NCBI GenBank assembly: GCA_030432025.1
Contig: JAUIIA010000014.1
Span: 1 to 56,777, forward strand
Length of the DNA stretch: 56,777 bases
Direction of reading: 5' to 3'
DNA from: Alphaproteobacteria bacterium
GTDB taxonomy: Bacteria > Pseudomonadota > Alphaproteobacteria > Micavibrionales > Micavibrionaceae
In this document: in pieces, positions 44,028-54,435 of the stretch
How the letters are laid out: every line of letters begins with the position of its first letter
Position numbering within the stretch: position 1 is the first letter of the stretch
Notes under the pieces: generated by a model
Seen by the model: the letters and a program-made list of their open reading frames with translations, nothing else
Database searches by the model: none
What the model was told of the DNA's origin: nothing
Translations under genes and position numbers: made by a program

Positions 44028-46448
44028 TCAACTACAGCTTTCGGAAGCGTTGCGTAAAGAGCTTTCTTGAAATTCCCCTAAAGTTTTAAGTCCTATACGG
44101 AATAAAAGCTCTGTATCACTGTCTCCCGAAGCCTCGTTCGTGAGGTTTCTAACAGCCGTAAAGGACCAGAACAAGCACTGATTAAAATAATCCAACCCCA
44201 GATACGCTTCACGAAGCCCCGGATCTTCCCCTAAATCTTCCGTCGCCCCTATGCGCGAACGCCACGATGGGCTCCAATAATGAGCAAGGTTTGCATTTAC
44301 TTGTTCCCTGCTTTCGTCAATTTCAGTATCACCTAAAGCACCCGCATACAAATAAGTCGTATAGAAACTGGTTCTATCCCAGTTTGCTAGAAAGTCTAGT
44401 TCGTGACGCTCCGAGGTGAAATCCCGACCACCAAGTTGAAAACGGTAATCTAGCTCATAAGTATCCTTATAAGTCGCCGAAACCTGCCCCACATAGTCGG
44501 ATTCTTGCCCTTCTAGGCCAGACCCTGCAGGAAACGGATTATTACCCTCATCAAAGCGGTAACTCTGTCCGAAGAAAACATCCATATAGCTCCCCTCATA
44601 GCCGAATAGCCCGCTTCTCAAACCATAAGTGACCCGGCTTTGATCCTCGGCACGATCAATACCGGGGAAGCGGTTTCGCTCGAAAAGGTTGCTGGTATCA
44701 ATCTGTACGTTATTGCTGTCCTCATTCGGGATATCGCTTTCGCGGGTCAAATTCGGTGCAAACGTAAGCGCAACGACAGGCTCTATCCGTGCTTGGTAAT
44801 TCTCAAATGGTCGCGCGACCGGATAACTGGTCTCCAGATGCGCTTGCGGATAAAATCTGGCTTCATAACCGCTGCGACTTCTCCCTGACCCCATAGGTGC
44901 GGACGCACGGTCATTGATGTAGTAAACATCCCCGCGTGTACTCATTTCAACCGAAGTCAAAAAGCCAAAATCAGATACCAACTTACGGTCCCAACTTAAA
45001 TCCAGACTGGCGCGCTGCATATCCTGCTCATCACCTTCACGTAAAAGCGACAAACTCGAAATCTCTGCCTCCCACTGCCCCTTAACCAAGGGAACCTTTC
45101 CCGGCTCACCCTTAAAGCTGGCATACAGCTCGGGCAAAACATTCGGCTGGTCAACCGGAATATCACGCACACGAATATCCTGAAATGCTAACAACCGCGC
45201 ACTGGCGTAGTTGCGACCGGAAAAACGCTCCGCATAAATCTGGTTTTCCAACACATCTGTATTATTACTGACGAGGTCATACTGACGCACATACTGGTCA
45301 TCGGACGTGTAATTCACATCCAAACCTGCTCGCCATTTATCATTAATGTCCCATAGCGCATCTGCAAAAACATGCCCGCGAAGCTCATCTTCACGCGTTA
45401 CTATGTTACCGGCGACATCATCCTTGCGCTCGGATGTTGTAACACCTCCGTTAATTTCGAAATATGCATCCTCCCAACGCTTTCTGTACTGTGCTTCGGC
45501 TAGCGGTAATTCATTCGTAAAAGCGGTTAAACCAACGGTCGCGTCCTGATTTTGGTCGATTGCCCAGTAATATTCATTTTCGACAAAAGCGCCCAGATCA
45601 GTCTTGAACCCAAGACCCGGCGACAAAAACCCGCTCTTTTGTTTGATCGTACCGTCGGGGTGAGAAAAGTACGGTGTGTACGCAATAGGCACACCCATCG
45701 CTTCAAAACGGGCATTATGATATTCAACGCGGTGATTTTCCTGATCATGCTTCACTTCTGAAGCCACAAGCCCCCAGAGTGGAGGATCATCCGGGTCGCT
45801 CTCCTTACAAATTTTACAAGGCGTATACGTCGCGTCATACGCAATTGTCTCGGTTCCACCTACACGCTCGCCATTTGCCGCCGTAAGACGCGCACCATCA
45901 CTCATCGTCGTGCGCAAATTCATAACCGTACCGTTACCTAACCGATCATTATAGGTCGCCTGATCCGCCAGATGCACATCACCGTTAACGTCGTTCAACA
46001 CAACATTACCGTGCGCCTCAACGGTATCGCTATTCACATTGTAATAGACATTGTCAGCACGCAATATGCGGCCATCCTGCGTTATAAAAACATCACCGGA
46101 AGCAGTGACCGTATTGTTTTCCTCATCGCGTGTGAATGAATTCGCTTCAATATCAACTGGCTGCCCCTTTTGCGGAGCCGTTTGCGCAGCACCACCGCCA
46201 TCATAAGCATCAGATAAGCTATATGTCGTTACAGATGGGTCCGAATAAGGCGCACGCACCTGCTCATCACCAATATCTTGTGGTGTATATAATTCGTAAG
46301 CAGGTTCGGCTTGCACTACAGGCTCGTCCTGTTCTCCTTCAATCCCTGTCAATAACTGTGCCTGCACAGCTGAAGAGGAAAACAAAACTCCCAACAGGCT
46401 GGCATAAACAGTAGTTTTACGAAAAACGGACACGGCAGGAACCTTCAT
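44028..46448 (-). CDS. lptD: LPS-assembly protein LptD
   Basis: Outer-membrane barrel that inserts LPS together with LptE. 806 residues: a signal peptide (SSSAVQAQ), an OstA/LptA-like domain (about 95-200; VDIEANSFTRDEENNTVTASGDVFI) and a 26-strand barrel after about 240. The conserved Cys pair near CKICKE (about 215-218) and the late Cys in LDYFNQCLFW and the C-terminal SESCS are potential disulfide partners. In many proteobacteria lptD precedes surA, pdxA and rsmA; here an RhlE-type gene precedes it and an SLC13 gene follows. Confidence 0.93.
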   Translation of the reverse strand: MKVPAVSVFRKTTVYASLLGVLFSSSAVQAQLLTGIEGEQDEPVVQAEPAYELYTPQDIGDEQVRAPYSDPSVTTYSLSDAYDGGGAAQTAPQKGQPVDIEANSFTRDEENNTVTASGDVFITQDGRILRADNVYYNVNSDTVEAHGNVVLNDVNGDVHLADQATYNDRLGNGTVMNLRTTMSDGARLTAANGERVGGTETIAYDATYTPCKICKESDPDDPPLWGLVASEVKHDQENHRVEYHNARFEAMGVPIAYTPYFSHPDGTIKQKSGFLSPGLGFKTDLGAFVENEYYWAIDQNQDATVGLTAFTNELPLAEAQYRKRWEDAYFEINGGVTTSERKDDVAGNIVTREDELRGHVFADALWDINDKWRAGLDVNYTSDDQYVRQYDLVSNNTDVLENQIYAERFSGRNYASARLLAFQDIRVRDIPVDQPNVLPELYASFKGEPGKVPLVKGQWEAEISSLSLLREGDEQDMQRASLDLSWDRKLVSDFGFLTSVEMSTRGDVYYINDRASAPMGSGRSRSGYEARFYPQAHLETSYPVARPFENYQARIEPVVALTFAPNLTRESDIPNEDSNNVQIDTSNLFERNRFPGIDRAEDQSRVTYGLRSGLFGYEGSYMDVFFGQSYRFDEGNNPFPAGSGLEGQESDYVGQVSATYKDTYELDYRFQLGGRDFTSERHELDFLANWDRTSFYTTYLYAGALGDTEIDESREQVNANLAHYWSPSWRSRIGATEDLGEDPGLREAYLGLDYFNQCLFWSFTAVRNLTNEASGDSDTELLFRIGLKTLGEFQESSLRNASESCS

Positions 46449-46515
46449 AAAGGCGCAAAAAACTTAAGCTATAGTTTGACGTGAGGGCTGTGCAGGGTCA
46501 AGCCTCTGCACGAAG

Positions 46516-47838
46516 TTACGAGCCGAAAAAGTTAGGCATTTCATCACCGAAGCCTTTAACGTCACCATCATCATCTTTTTTCTTATTTTTCGGTTTTTTC
46601 GACTGAGGCTTGTCCTGCTTGTTATGAGACTTACCTTTCGGTGCGGTCTTTTCAGATTTCTTGTCAGGCGATGACTTTTTCTGCTCATCCTGTTTCTTGT
46701 CTTCTGACTGCTTGCTATTGCCGCCATCGACGTCCTTAACAGTGATCTTCTGCTTGGTCAGCTTTTGAATAGCGTCCAGATATTTATCTTCGTTACGCGT
46801 CGCCAGCATCCATGCGCGGCCGGTCTTTCCTGCACGACCTGTACGGCCAATACGGTGAACATAGTCATCGGCATTCATAGGAACATCAAAATTGAACACA
46901 TGTGACAAATCATCAACGTCAATTCCGCGGCCCGCTACATCACTACAGACCAGCAACGTGATCTCGTCATTCTTGAACGACTCTAGTGTTTCCGTACGGT
47001 TCTTCTGCGCCATATCGCCGTGCAACCCTTGCGCCTTATAACCCTTACCCTTCAGCCACCTGACAAGGTCATCAATATCGCGCTTACGGTTACAAAAGAT
47101 AAACGCGGCCGTAACGTCCTCGTTGCGAATAATTTTTTCCAACGTCTCCCGCTTTTGTTTCGGGTGAACATGCACAACGAACTGCTCGACATTTTTCGCA
47201 GTTGTCGCCGGTCTGGCCACAGATACTTCTTTAGGATTACTGAGATAATTTTGCGAAAGCTTTCTGATTTCCGGCGGCATCGTCGCTGAAAACAGCAATG
47301 TCTGGCGTGTAAACGGCAACAGACTGATAATCTTCTCAATATCGGGAATAAAGCCCATGTCCAGCATACGGTCGGCTTCATCAATCACCAGAATCTTGAT
47401 GTCATTCAGCAAAATCCGCCCGCGCTCGAACAAATCCAGTAAACGACCCGGTGTCGCAATCAGCACATCCACGCCACGATCCAGCAGCTTGATCTGCTCG
47501 TCCATGGAGACACCGCCTGTAAGCAACGCCTTACTCAGGCCTGTATACTTGCCGTAAGTATCAAAATTCTCTGCCACCTGCGCCGCCAGCTCACGCGTAG
47601 GCGTCAGGATCAAGGAACGCGGCATGCGCGCCTTCGCACGGCCACCCTGCAGGATTTCGATCATAGGCAGCGTAAAGCTTGCCGTTTTACCGGTGCCTGT
47701 TTGGGCCAGACCTACAAGGTCTTTTGCCATTAATATACTGGGTATTGCCTGAGCCTGAATTGGTGTCGGCTCATCATAGCCGCAGTCAGCTATCGCTTTA
47801 AGGATGTCTTCGCTCAGACCGAGTTGTTCAAATTGCAT
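46516..47838 (-). CDS. DEAD-box RNA helicase, RhlE type
   Basis: A 440-residue ATP-dependent RNA helicase. Seen: Q motif (GYDEPTPIQAQAIP), Walker A AQTGTGKT, DEAD in VIDEADRMLDMGF, SAT, and the C-terminal HRIGRTGRAG. The final about 70 residues are a Lys/Asp/Gln-rich disordered tail likely to bind RNA. Such helicases help ribosome assembly or RNA decay, often at low temperature. It is divergent from gshB. Confidence 0.94.
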   Translation of the reverse strand: MQFEQLGLSEDILKAIADCGYDEPTPIQAQAIPSILMAKDLVGLAQTGTGKTASFTLPMIEILQGGRAKARMPRSLILTPTRELAAQVAENFDTYGKYTGLSKALLTGGVSMDEQIKLLDRGVDVLIATPGRLLDLFERGRILLNDIKILVIDEADRMLDMGFIPDIEKIISLLPFTRQTLLFSATMPPEIRKLSQNYLSNPKEVSVARPATTAKNVEQFVVHVHPKQKRETLEKIIRNEDVTAAFIFCNRKRDIDDLVRWLKGKGYKAQGLHGDMAQKNRTETLESFKNDEITLLVCSDVAGRGIDVDDLSHVFNFDVPMNADDYVHRIGRTGRAGKTGRAWMLATRNEDKYLDAIQKLTKQKITVKDVDGGNSKQSEDKKQDEQKKSSPDKKSEKTAPKGKSHNKQDKPQSKKPKNKKKDDDGDVKGFGDEMPNFFGS

Positions 47839-47929
47839 TCAAAAATTTATCTGGAGTTTGCTCTTTCTTCTTAGCATAGGTGCTATTATATTTTTAGCGA
47901 TAAATCAACCAAGAAGAGCGTTTCCGCCC

Positions 47930-48889
47930 ATGTCCCTAAAAGTTGCGTTGCAAATGGATCACCCTCAGAACATCCATGTCGAAAAAGATTCCACCTTTGT
48001 TTTGGGGCTGGAAGCTCAAAAACGCGGATATAATCTGTTCTACTACTCACCCGATACCCTGAAGCTGCAAAACGGCGCAGTTACGGCGCATGCCGCCCCG
48101 CTGACCTTTAAACGCAAAAAAGCGGATCACTGTACGCTTGGCGACTTCAAAGAAACAGCTTTAACAGATTTCGACATCATATTGATGCGGCAGGACTTTA
48201 ATGATCCGCTCAGCTACGATGCCATTACCCATATTCTGGACCACGTCGAAGACAAGACATTGATCGTGAACAGCCCCAGAGGCACACGGGAGTCACCGGA
48301 AAAAATGCTGATCACCCACTACCCTGATCTGGCCCCGCCAACATTGATCAGCAGAAATCTAAGCGACATCAAGGCGTTTCAGGCCGAGCATAAAGACCTC
48401 ATCATGAAACCTCTTAATGGCTTCGGCGGTATGGATGTATACCGCATTAAACCTGATGACGGTAATCTGGAAGCGGTTCATGACATGTTTTGCCGATTGC
48501 ACCGTGGCCCGTTTGTAATCCAAAGATTTATTCCGGAAGTCAAACAAGGCGACAAGCGCATCATCGTTGTTGAAGGTGAGCCAATCGCAGGCGTACTGCG
48601 CGTTCCGCAAAAGGACAGCATCCGTGCCAATCTCGCCGTTGGTGGTTCCGCACAAATAGCGGAAATAACAGACCGCGACCGTGAAATCTGCGCCCGTATC
48701 AAACCCGAACTGATGAAACGCGGCCTCGTCTTTGTCGGACTGGATGTGATTGGCAACTACGTGACCGAAATCAACCCGAAGTCACCGACCGGACTTCAGC
48801 ATATTTATAAGCTTCAGGGCATCAAGTGTGAGGAAGCGATCTGGGACGCTTATGAAAACCGTATGAACACATTCAAAGCGGCGGCATAA
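47930..48889 (+). CDS. gshB: Glutathione synthase
   Basis: Joins gamma-glutamylcysteine and glycine with ATP to form glutathione. 319 residues: the N-terminal MSLKVALQMDHPQNIHVEKDSTFVLGLEAQKRGYNLFYY, the ATP-grasp region with IMKPLNGFGGMDVYRI, and GDKRIIVVEGEPIAGVLRVP, and the metal-binding VTEINPKSPTGLQHI. The ATG at 47930 was chosen because the family starts there; the frame upstream to 47804 overlaps the divergent helicase. First gene of gshB-unknown-hisI. Confidence 0.95.
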   Translation: MSLKVALQMDHPQNIHVEKDSTFVLGLEAQKRGYNLFYYSPDTLKLQNGAVTAHAAPLTFKRKKADHCTLGDFKETALTDFDIILMRQDFNDPLSYDAITHILDHVEDKTLIVNSPRGTRESPEKMLITHYPDLAPPTLISRNLSDIKAFQAEHKDLIMKPLNGFGGMDVYRIKPDDGNLEAVHDMFCRLHRGPFVIQRFIPEVKQGDKRIIVVEGEPIAGVLRVPQKDSIRANLAVGGSAQIAEITDRDREICARIKPELMKRGLVFVGLDVIGNYVTEINPKSPTGLQHIYKLQGIKCEEAIWDAYENRMNTFKAAA

Positions 48890-48891
48890 CC

Positions 48892-49347
48892 ATGAGACGG
48901 GACAGCCTAATCTCGGAAATAAAGGACTGGTATGATGATCAGCCGAAATCCCGCATCGTAGCGGCAGCTCTAATTGTAGGCGGTCTATGCTACGTTGTCT
49001 TCGGCTTTGGCTACGGCAAAGAATACCACGAGCAAGTAAACAAAGAGCTGGAACTCGCAAAATTCATCTGTGAAAACTCCCGTGACTACGTACAACAAAA
49101 TCCCGAACGTCTAAAAATCGGCCATGCCGACCTTAAAAACCTGCGGTTTGGTGGAGAAAAAATCGAACTTGAATATGTCCGTTACCCCGAAGTTATCTTT
49201 CTAGAATCCGGTTTTGTGAATTTAAACAGAAGCAAAACAGCACGGGACATATACTGTCACTATTCAGACCCGCGCGATTCAACCGCCAACCATTACTACA
49301 ATTACGAAAAACGAACATGGCAGAATAAAATCAGGTTCAGGAATTAA
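48892..49347 (+). CDS. Small membrane-anchored protein, unknown function
   Basis: 151 residues: a cytoplasmic start, one membrane segment (about 22-41, [19 protein letters not shown]) and a periplasmic domain with two or three Cys and many Tyr. No family is recognised. It lies 2 bp after gshB and 2 bp before hisI, so it is certainly in that operon, but the neighbours give no clear hint. Confidence 0.7.
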   Translation: MRRDSLISEIKDWYDDQPKSRIVAAALIVGGLCYVVFGFGYGKEYHEQVNKELELAKFICENSRDYVQQNPERLKIGHADLKNLRFGGEKIELEYVRYPEVIFLESGFVNLNRSKTARDIYCHYSDPRDSTANHYYNYEKRTWQNKIRFRN

Positions 49348-49349
49348 GC

Positions 49350-49766
49350 ATGAGCGACAAAAAAGACCTCGAGGAAAACCTCACTTTCATCCCTAAATAC
49401 GACGCAGACGGGCTCATCCCCTGTGTTACCACTGACGCGGATACAGGCTTGCTGCTGATGTTCGCCTTCATGAATGAAGACGCCGTCCGCAAAACCATCG
49501 AAACAGGCGAAGCCCATTACTGGTCACGCAGCCGTAAAGAACTCTGGCACAAAGGCGCCAGCAGCGGTCACACACAAAAAGTCATTGAGATGCGCACTGA
49601 CTGCGATCAGGACTGTATATGGATCAAAGTCGAAGCTGGCCCCGCGTGCCACACAGGGCGTGAAACCTGCTTCTACCGTAAGATTGAGCTGGGTGAAGCG
49701 TCAGATGACGCAAAGATGCATTTTATTGATGCAGAGAAAGTCTTTGACCCTAAAGACGTGTATTAA
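49350..49766 (+). CDS. hisI: Phosphoribosyl-AMP cyclohydrolase
   Basis: Third step of histidine biosynthesis. 138 residues with [62 protein letters not shown] and the Zn-binding Cys in CDQDC and [13 protein letters not shown]. This is the single-domain form; the HisE pyrophosphohydrolase half is not fused. Its stop overlaps the convergent His-rich gene by 4 bases. Confidence 0.96.
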   Translation: MSDKKDLEENLTFIPKYDADGLIPCVTTDADTGLLLMFAFMNEDAVRKTIETGEAHYWSRSRKELWHKGASSGHTQKVIEMRTDCDQDCIWIKVEAGPACHTGRETCFYRKIELGEASDDAKMHFIDAEKVFDPKDVY

Positions 49767-50230
49767 TGGGCGTGATCATGGTTATGCCCATGATCATCCA
49801 CATGGTTTTCCACCGCATTGAATTCTGCGTGTTCAAGGTCATAATTTCTGTGAAATCCGAAATAAATCGTCAGATTGAATGCGAGTAAAATCGTAGCGAT
49901 CACCAGAATTTTGCTGGCTGCTCTTTTACGGGGGCCGCACGGCTCGTGATGACACCCATGATCATGGCAATCATTTTTCAGGCTGTAGTAATGAAGCCCC
50001 CAACCAATCGCGACAACAGTCGCCGACATAATAATCATCGGAATTTCCCAGCCATGCATCGTGTCATGCAAGGTTTCCAGCCATCCCGGCATTGTTGCCA
50101 CAACGCCAAAACCAACCAAAACACTAGCGATGCTGAACAATGTTGGGAGCACGCAGCAAAAAATATGGCTCGTTTCCGTCGCCACAATTGCCCAAAAGAG
50201 GTGTTTTTCGTGTTTTTCGCTCATAGCCAT
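49763..50230 (-). CDS. His-rich membrane protein, possible metal-related (MerC-like)
   Basis: A 155-residue protein with three or four membrane segments. The first helix carries [13 protein letters not shown] (Cys25-Cys26), similar to the Cys pair of MerC-like mercury/metal transporters. A cytosolic or periplasmic loop has [11 protein letters not shown] (88-98), and the end [11 protein letters not shown] is a His-rich metal-binding tail. A role in divalent metal binding or transport (Zn, Ni, Co) is inferred; the family is not certain. The first ATG could also be MSEKH (two residues on). Confidence 0.75.
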   Translation of the reverse strand: MAMSEKHEKHLFWAIVATETSHIFCCVLPTLFSIASVLVGFGVVATMPGWLETLHDTMHGWEIPMIIMSATVVAIGWGLHYYSLKNDCHDHGCHHEPCGPRKRAASKILVIATILLAFNLTIYFGFHRNYDLEHAEFNAVENHVDDHGHNHDHAH

Positions 50231-50244
50231 AAAGTCAGAGGAAA

Positions 50245-52056
50245 TTATAGGAGAGCTGCTTTTTCTGCAAGCTTTTCCTCATCAATAGCAGAAGAAAATG
50301 CAGCATCCTTGATATGGATCTCGACTTTTTCCTGTCCGCCCCAGTTATCTATCTTCAAGGTTCCCAGAATATCAAACGGTTCACGCCCTTGCTTCAACAG
50401 CGCTTCCCCCAGCTCAGTACCAACTGAACGGAACGCCATCGCTTTCATGCGGCTACCGCCCTCCCAATCGGAAATCAGGGTTCGAATATGCGCCTCTCCG
50501 ACTATATCTGCCGAATGAATACGCACATTCTGGAACAGAAATAACGGCTCGGGGTGCTCTTGCCCGAACGGACCGATATAGTTTTGTAATAACTTCACAA
50601 GATCTGGCTTCGCACCGCGGACAGTTACAATGCCGTCGATGTCCGTCTTGATGTTTGCTTCACCCGACTGCATTTGCTTTTCGATATGCTTATAAAGAAA
50701 TGCCTTAAACGCCTCAACTTGATCTTCCGCAACCGTAAAGCCACCGGCCATCGCATGGCCACCACCCTTCAGAATAATCCCTTCGTTCCGCGCATCAATG
50801 AAAGCCTGCGCCACGTGAATACCGGGAATAGATCGACCTGAGCCACGCCCCTCAATCTCACCTGCACCATTCTCCGTAAAGCTAACGACACACGCAGGCT
50901 TGCCGTATTTTTCCTTCAAACGGCCCGCGACCAGACCACTCAAGCCTTGATGGAAATTCTCACTAGCGACAAAAATTATCGGATGCTGATCCAGTCCAAA
51001 ATCCTCGACCATATTGATCGCCTCGCGCTCCATCTCCGTTTGGATCGCTTTACGCTTGTCGTTACAGTCATTCAAAAGCCATGCAATATCCTTGCATTCG
51101 GTGGGGTCATCGCCGGACAGCAACTTCGCACCCAAATCGGATTTATGAACACGGCTGCCTGCGTTAATGCGCGGCCCTAATACAAACCCCGCATGATAGG
51201 GGGATAACTCGCCCTTAATGCCTGACACTTCGATAAGCGCCTGTAATCCGGGGTTTTCAGAATTTTGCATCACCTTGAACCCCTGACGCACCAATAAACG
51301 GTTCACATCCAACAACGGCACCATGTCACAGACTGTGCCGAGCGCGATAATATCCAGCCAATTAATGATCGGCGCGGCTTTACCATCGAAAAAGCCTTTA
51401 TCCCTTAGAACAGCGTTCACGGCCACGCACACCATAAACGTCACGCCAACAGCCGCGAGCACATCAAGCCCTGAAACATCGTCCTTACGCTTCGGGTTAA
51501 TCACAAACTTCGCATCGGGCAAACGCTCTTCGGCCTCATGATGATCCACAATAATGATATCGAGGCCCATTTCCGCACCCGCCGCCACAACATCAAACGA
51601 CGTTGTGCCGCAATCGAGCAAGAACACAATCTCCGCGCCCTGCTCTTTCAGCTGAGCCAACGCATCCGTATTCGGGCCGTACCCTTCAGTCAAACGACCC
51701 GGAATATAGATCGGGGCTTCAATTCCGCAATATTTAAGAAACCGATAAAGCAGCGCCGAGGATGTTGCGCCATCAACATCAAAATCTCCAAAGATCGCGA
51801 ACTGTTTTTTATCCTGAATGGCTTGGGCGATAAATTCTGCGGCCGCTTTCATATCCACCAGACTAAGCGGGTCCGGCATATGATCTTTCAGCGTCGGATT
51901 CAAAAACGCATCAATCTCGTCCGCATTGACCCCGCGTTGCACGAGCATACGCGCAATTACTTCCGGCAAATCATGCTGACGAACGATTTTTTCAACGAGA
52001 GAGATATCCGCATCGGGATACACCCATGCGGCTTTGTTCAATGATAGAGAATCCAT
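50245..52056 (-). CDS. recJ: Single-stranded-DNA-specific exonuclease RecJ
   Basis: 5'-3' ssDNA exonuclease in recombination and mismatch repair. 603 residues with DHH-family motifs: IFGDFDVDGATSSALL, VFLLDCGTTSFDVV, IIVDHHEAEERLPDA and the DHHA1 region with GGGHAMAGGFTV. The start ATG has its ribosome site within the 17-bp gap after glpX on the same strand. Synteny hom-glpX-recJ is widespread in alphaproteobacteria. Confidence 0.97.
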   Translation of the reverse strand: MDSLSLNKAAWVYPDADISLVEKIVRQHDLPEVIARMLVQRGVNADEIDAFLNPTLKDHMPDPLSLVDMKAAAEFIAQAIQDKKQFAIFGDFDVDGATSSALLYRFLKYCGIEAPIYIPGRLTEGYGPNTDALAQLKEQGAEIVFLLDCGTTSFDVVAAGAEMGLDIIIVDHHEAEERLPDAKFVINPKRKDDVSGLDVLAAVGVTFMVCVAVNAVLRDKGFFDGKAAPIINWLDIIALGTVCDMVPLLDVNRLLVRQGFKVMQNSENPGLQALIEVSGIKGELSPYHAGFVLGPRINAGSRVHKSDLGAKLLSGDDPTECKDIAWLLNDCNDKRKAIQTEMEREAINMVEDFGLDQHPIIFVASENFHQGLSGLVAGRLKEKYGKPACVVSFTENGAGEIEGRGSGRSIPGIHVAQAFIDARNEGIILKGGGHAMAGGFTVAEDQVEAFKAFLYKHIEKQMQSGEANIKTDIDGIVTVRGAKPDLVKLLQNYIGPFGQEHPEPLFLFQNVRIHSADIVGEAHIRTLISDWEGGSRMKAMAFRSVGTELGEALLKQGREPFDILGTLKIDNWGGQEKVEIHIKDAAFSSAIDEEKLAEKAALL

Positions 52057-52073
52057 GAACTAAGCGTAGAACG

Positions 52074-53093
52074 CTAAATGGACTTAATCCAGTCTTTACG
52101 CTTAAAATTATGCGTGGCTTCCACACGGCGGACTGTACCGGACTTTGAACGCATCACGATGGAAGACGTCTTCGCGCCACCTGAATAACGGCGAACACCA
52201 CGAAGCATGGTACCGTCAGTCACACCTGTGGCCGCGAACATAACATTATCGCCCTTGGCCAGCTCATCAGTTGTATAAATCTTGTCACGGTCCGTAATGC
52301 CCCACTTATCGGCGCGCTCACGCTCTACATCCGTATGGAACACCAAACGACCAAGCATAGCGCCACCGGTACATTGCAGTGCCGCCGCAGCCAGCACACC
52401 TTCGGGCGCGCCGCCGTTGCCAACGTAAAGATCAATACCAGTATCACCGTCAGTCGTTGCGATAACCGCACTGACATCACCATCACCAATAAGGGTGATA
52501 CGCGCACCAGTTTGACGAACAGCAGCAATCAAGTCTTCATGACGCGGACGATCCAGAATACAAACCATCAAATCATCGACGTTTGCATCCTTTTCCTTCG
52601 CCAGCTTTTTCAAGACATCACCAATCGGCGCATCCAGGTCGAGAATGCCGGGATCAATACCCGGGCCAACAGCAATCTTGTCCATATACGTATCAGGCGC
52701 ATTCAAAAACCCACCTTCATCTGTCATCGCCACAACGGCCAGAGCGTTCGGGCCGCCTGCTGCCGTAATGTCCGTACCTTCGAGCGGATCGAGAGCGATA
52801 TCAACCTTCGGGCCTTTACCGTCGCCGACTTCCTCACCGATATACAGCATTGGCGCTTCGTCGCGTTCGCCTTCACCAATAACAACCGTGCCCTGAATAT
52901 GCATCGTGTTTAACGCATCGCGCATCGCATCCACAGCGACTTGATCAGCTGTGACTTTGTCACCGCGTCCAACCAATTTGGATGCGGCCAGTGCCGCGGC
53001 TTCGGTGACGCGCACGACTTCGAGCGCAAGGTTACGGTCCATAAAGGCATCGCTTTCGGGCATATTTTCGACTTTCTGTGCTTCTTGTGACAT
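52074..53093 (-). CDS. glpX: Fructose-1,6-bisphosphatase class II
   Basis: Gluconeogenic phosphatase of the GlpX/lithium-sensitive fold. 339 residues with MRDALNTMHIQGTVVIGEGERDEAPMLYIGEEVGDG, DPLEGTDITAAGGPNALAVVAM and YVGNGGAPEGVLAAAALQCTGGAMLGRL. It follows hom by 4 bp and precedes recJ by 17 bp. Confidence 0.95.
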   Translation of the reverse strand: MSQEAQKVENMPESDAFMDRNLALEVVRVTEAAALAASKLVGRGDKVTADQVAVDAMRDALNTMHIQGTVVIGEGERDEAPMLYIGEEVGDGKGPKVDIALDPLEGTDITAAGGPNALAVVAMTDEGGFLNAPDTYMDKIAVGPGIDPGILDLDAPIGDVLKKLAKEKDANVDDLMVCILDRPRHEDLIAAVRQTGARITLIGDGDVSAVIATTDGDTGIDLYVGNGGAPEGVLAAAALQCTGGAMLGRLVFHTDVERERADKWGITDRDKIYTTDELAKGDNVMFAATGVTDGTMLRGVRRYSGGAKTSSIVMRSKSGTVRRVEATHNFKRKDWIKSI

Positions 53094-53097
53094 GGCG

Positions 53098-54393
53098 TTA
53101 CTCTAGCTCCTCAATGCGCATCAAACAAGGCTCATCGACAACTGTATCAAGCGCTTTAAACAACTCGCACGCCTTCAACATATCGGCATGCTTGGTTTCA
53201 TGCGTTGTTAAAACAATCGGCACTTCCTGACCTGGGTCACGCCCACGCTGTACCAAACCTTCGATGGAAATATGCTGATCACGCAAAATCGCTGAGATAT
53301 CGGCAATTACGCCCGGCTTGTCCAGAACGGCCAAACGCAAGTAATAACGGGATACCGTATCACCCAAATCGGTCCATTCAGGCTCCTTCAGGTCATTAGC
53401 CGGAATACCGAATGTAGGCACCTTAAGTCCGCGGGCCTGATCAATAATGTCGCTCATAACTGCGGATGCCGTAGGCCCCTCACCTGCGCCCTTACCTGTC
53501 AGCAACGGTGTTTCCACCGCATCACACGCGACATAAACGGCGTTATATACATCTTCGATCACGCCGAGCGGGTTAGAAACAGGAACAACACAAGGCTCAA
53601 GCACCTGCATCAGTTTACCGCCTTCATTACGGGCAATACCCAGCAGTTTGATGCGATAGCCAAACTCTTCGGCATACTCAATATCCGTCGATGTAATCTG
53701 ACGAATGCCTTTGATTTTTAAACTCTCAAAATCTGGCTTCGTCCCGAATGCAATCGCGGAGAGCAAGGCCAGCTTGTGTCCGGCATCAATCCCATCAATA
53801 TCGAACGTGGGGTCAGCTTCCGCATAGCCCGCTTCTTGTGCTTCCTTAAGGATATCGTTGAAGTCACCGCCTGTCTCACGCATCTGCGTCAACATGTAGT
53901 TACATGTACCGTTCAAAATACCGTACACGGCGGTCATATCATTACCAGCAAACCCCTCGCGCATGGCTTTGATAATCGGAATACCACCCGCAACAGCCGC
54001 TTCATAGCCAATGGACACGCCATTATCCTCGGCCATCTTCGCAAGTTCAAACCCGTGATGGGCCAGCAACGCCTTATTCGCGGTAACAATATTTTTGCCT
54101 GACTGAAGTGACTTTTCCGCCAATTCCTTCGCCAAACCTTCCGAACCACCGATCATCTCGACAACGGTATCGATATCCGGGCGTGAAGCCATAGCAACCG
54201 CATCTTCTTCCCAATCATAATCGGAAATATCAATATCGCGGTTCTTTGTGCGATCACGGGCGGACACGCAAACGATTTTCAGCGGACGCCCTGCACGCTT
54301 GGACAACACATCCGCATGCTTTTGAATAATCTTCACGACACCTGTACCGACAGTGCCCAATCCAGCAATCCCTAAACGAAGGGGTTCAGCCAT
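53098..54393 (-). CDS. hom: Homoserine dehydrogenase
   Basis: NAD(P)H-dependent reduction of aspartate semialdehyde to homoserine (threonine, methionine pathway). 431 residues: Rossmann loop GLGTVGTGV (11-19), the NGTCNYMLTQM active site region, the GYAEADPTFDIDGIDAGHKLALL catalytic motif, and a C-terminal ACT domain (about 350-431) for end-product control by threonine. First gene of hom-glpX-recJ. Confidence 0.96.
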   Translation of the reverse strand: MAEPLRLGIAGLGTVGTGVVKIIQKHADVLSKRAGRPLKIVCVSARDRTKNRDIDISDYDWEEDAVAMASRPDIDTVVEMIGGSEGLAKELAEKSLQSGKNIVTANKALLAHHGFELAKMAEDNGVSIGYEAAVAGGIPIIKAMREGFAGNDMTAVYGILNGTCNYMLTQMRETGGDFNDILKEAQEAGYAEADPTFDIDGIDAGHKLALLSAIAFGTKPDFESLKIKGIRQITSTDIEYAEEFGYRIKLLGIARNEGGKLMQVLEPCVVPVSNPLGVIEDVYNAVYVACDAVETPLLTGKGAGEGPTASAVMSDIIDQARGLKVPTFGIPANDLKEPEWTDLGDTVSRYYLRLAVLDKPGVIADISAILRDQHISIEGLVQRGRDPGQEVPIVLTTHETKHADMLKACELFKALDTVVDEPCLMRIEELE

Positions 54394-54435
54394 AATGCTA
54401 CCTTTCTAACTTTTGGAAATGTATTGGTGGCGCAA

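Noticed and set aside
47804-47929. 42-codon hydrophobic extension upstream of gshB that looks like a membrane anchor
   Set aside because: The glutathione synthase family starts at MSLKVALQ (47930), and the extension overlaps the start of the divergent helicase gene.
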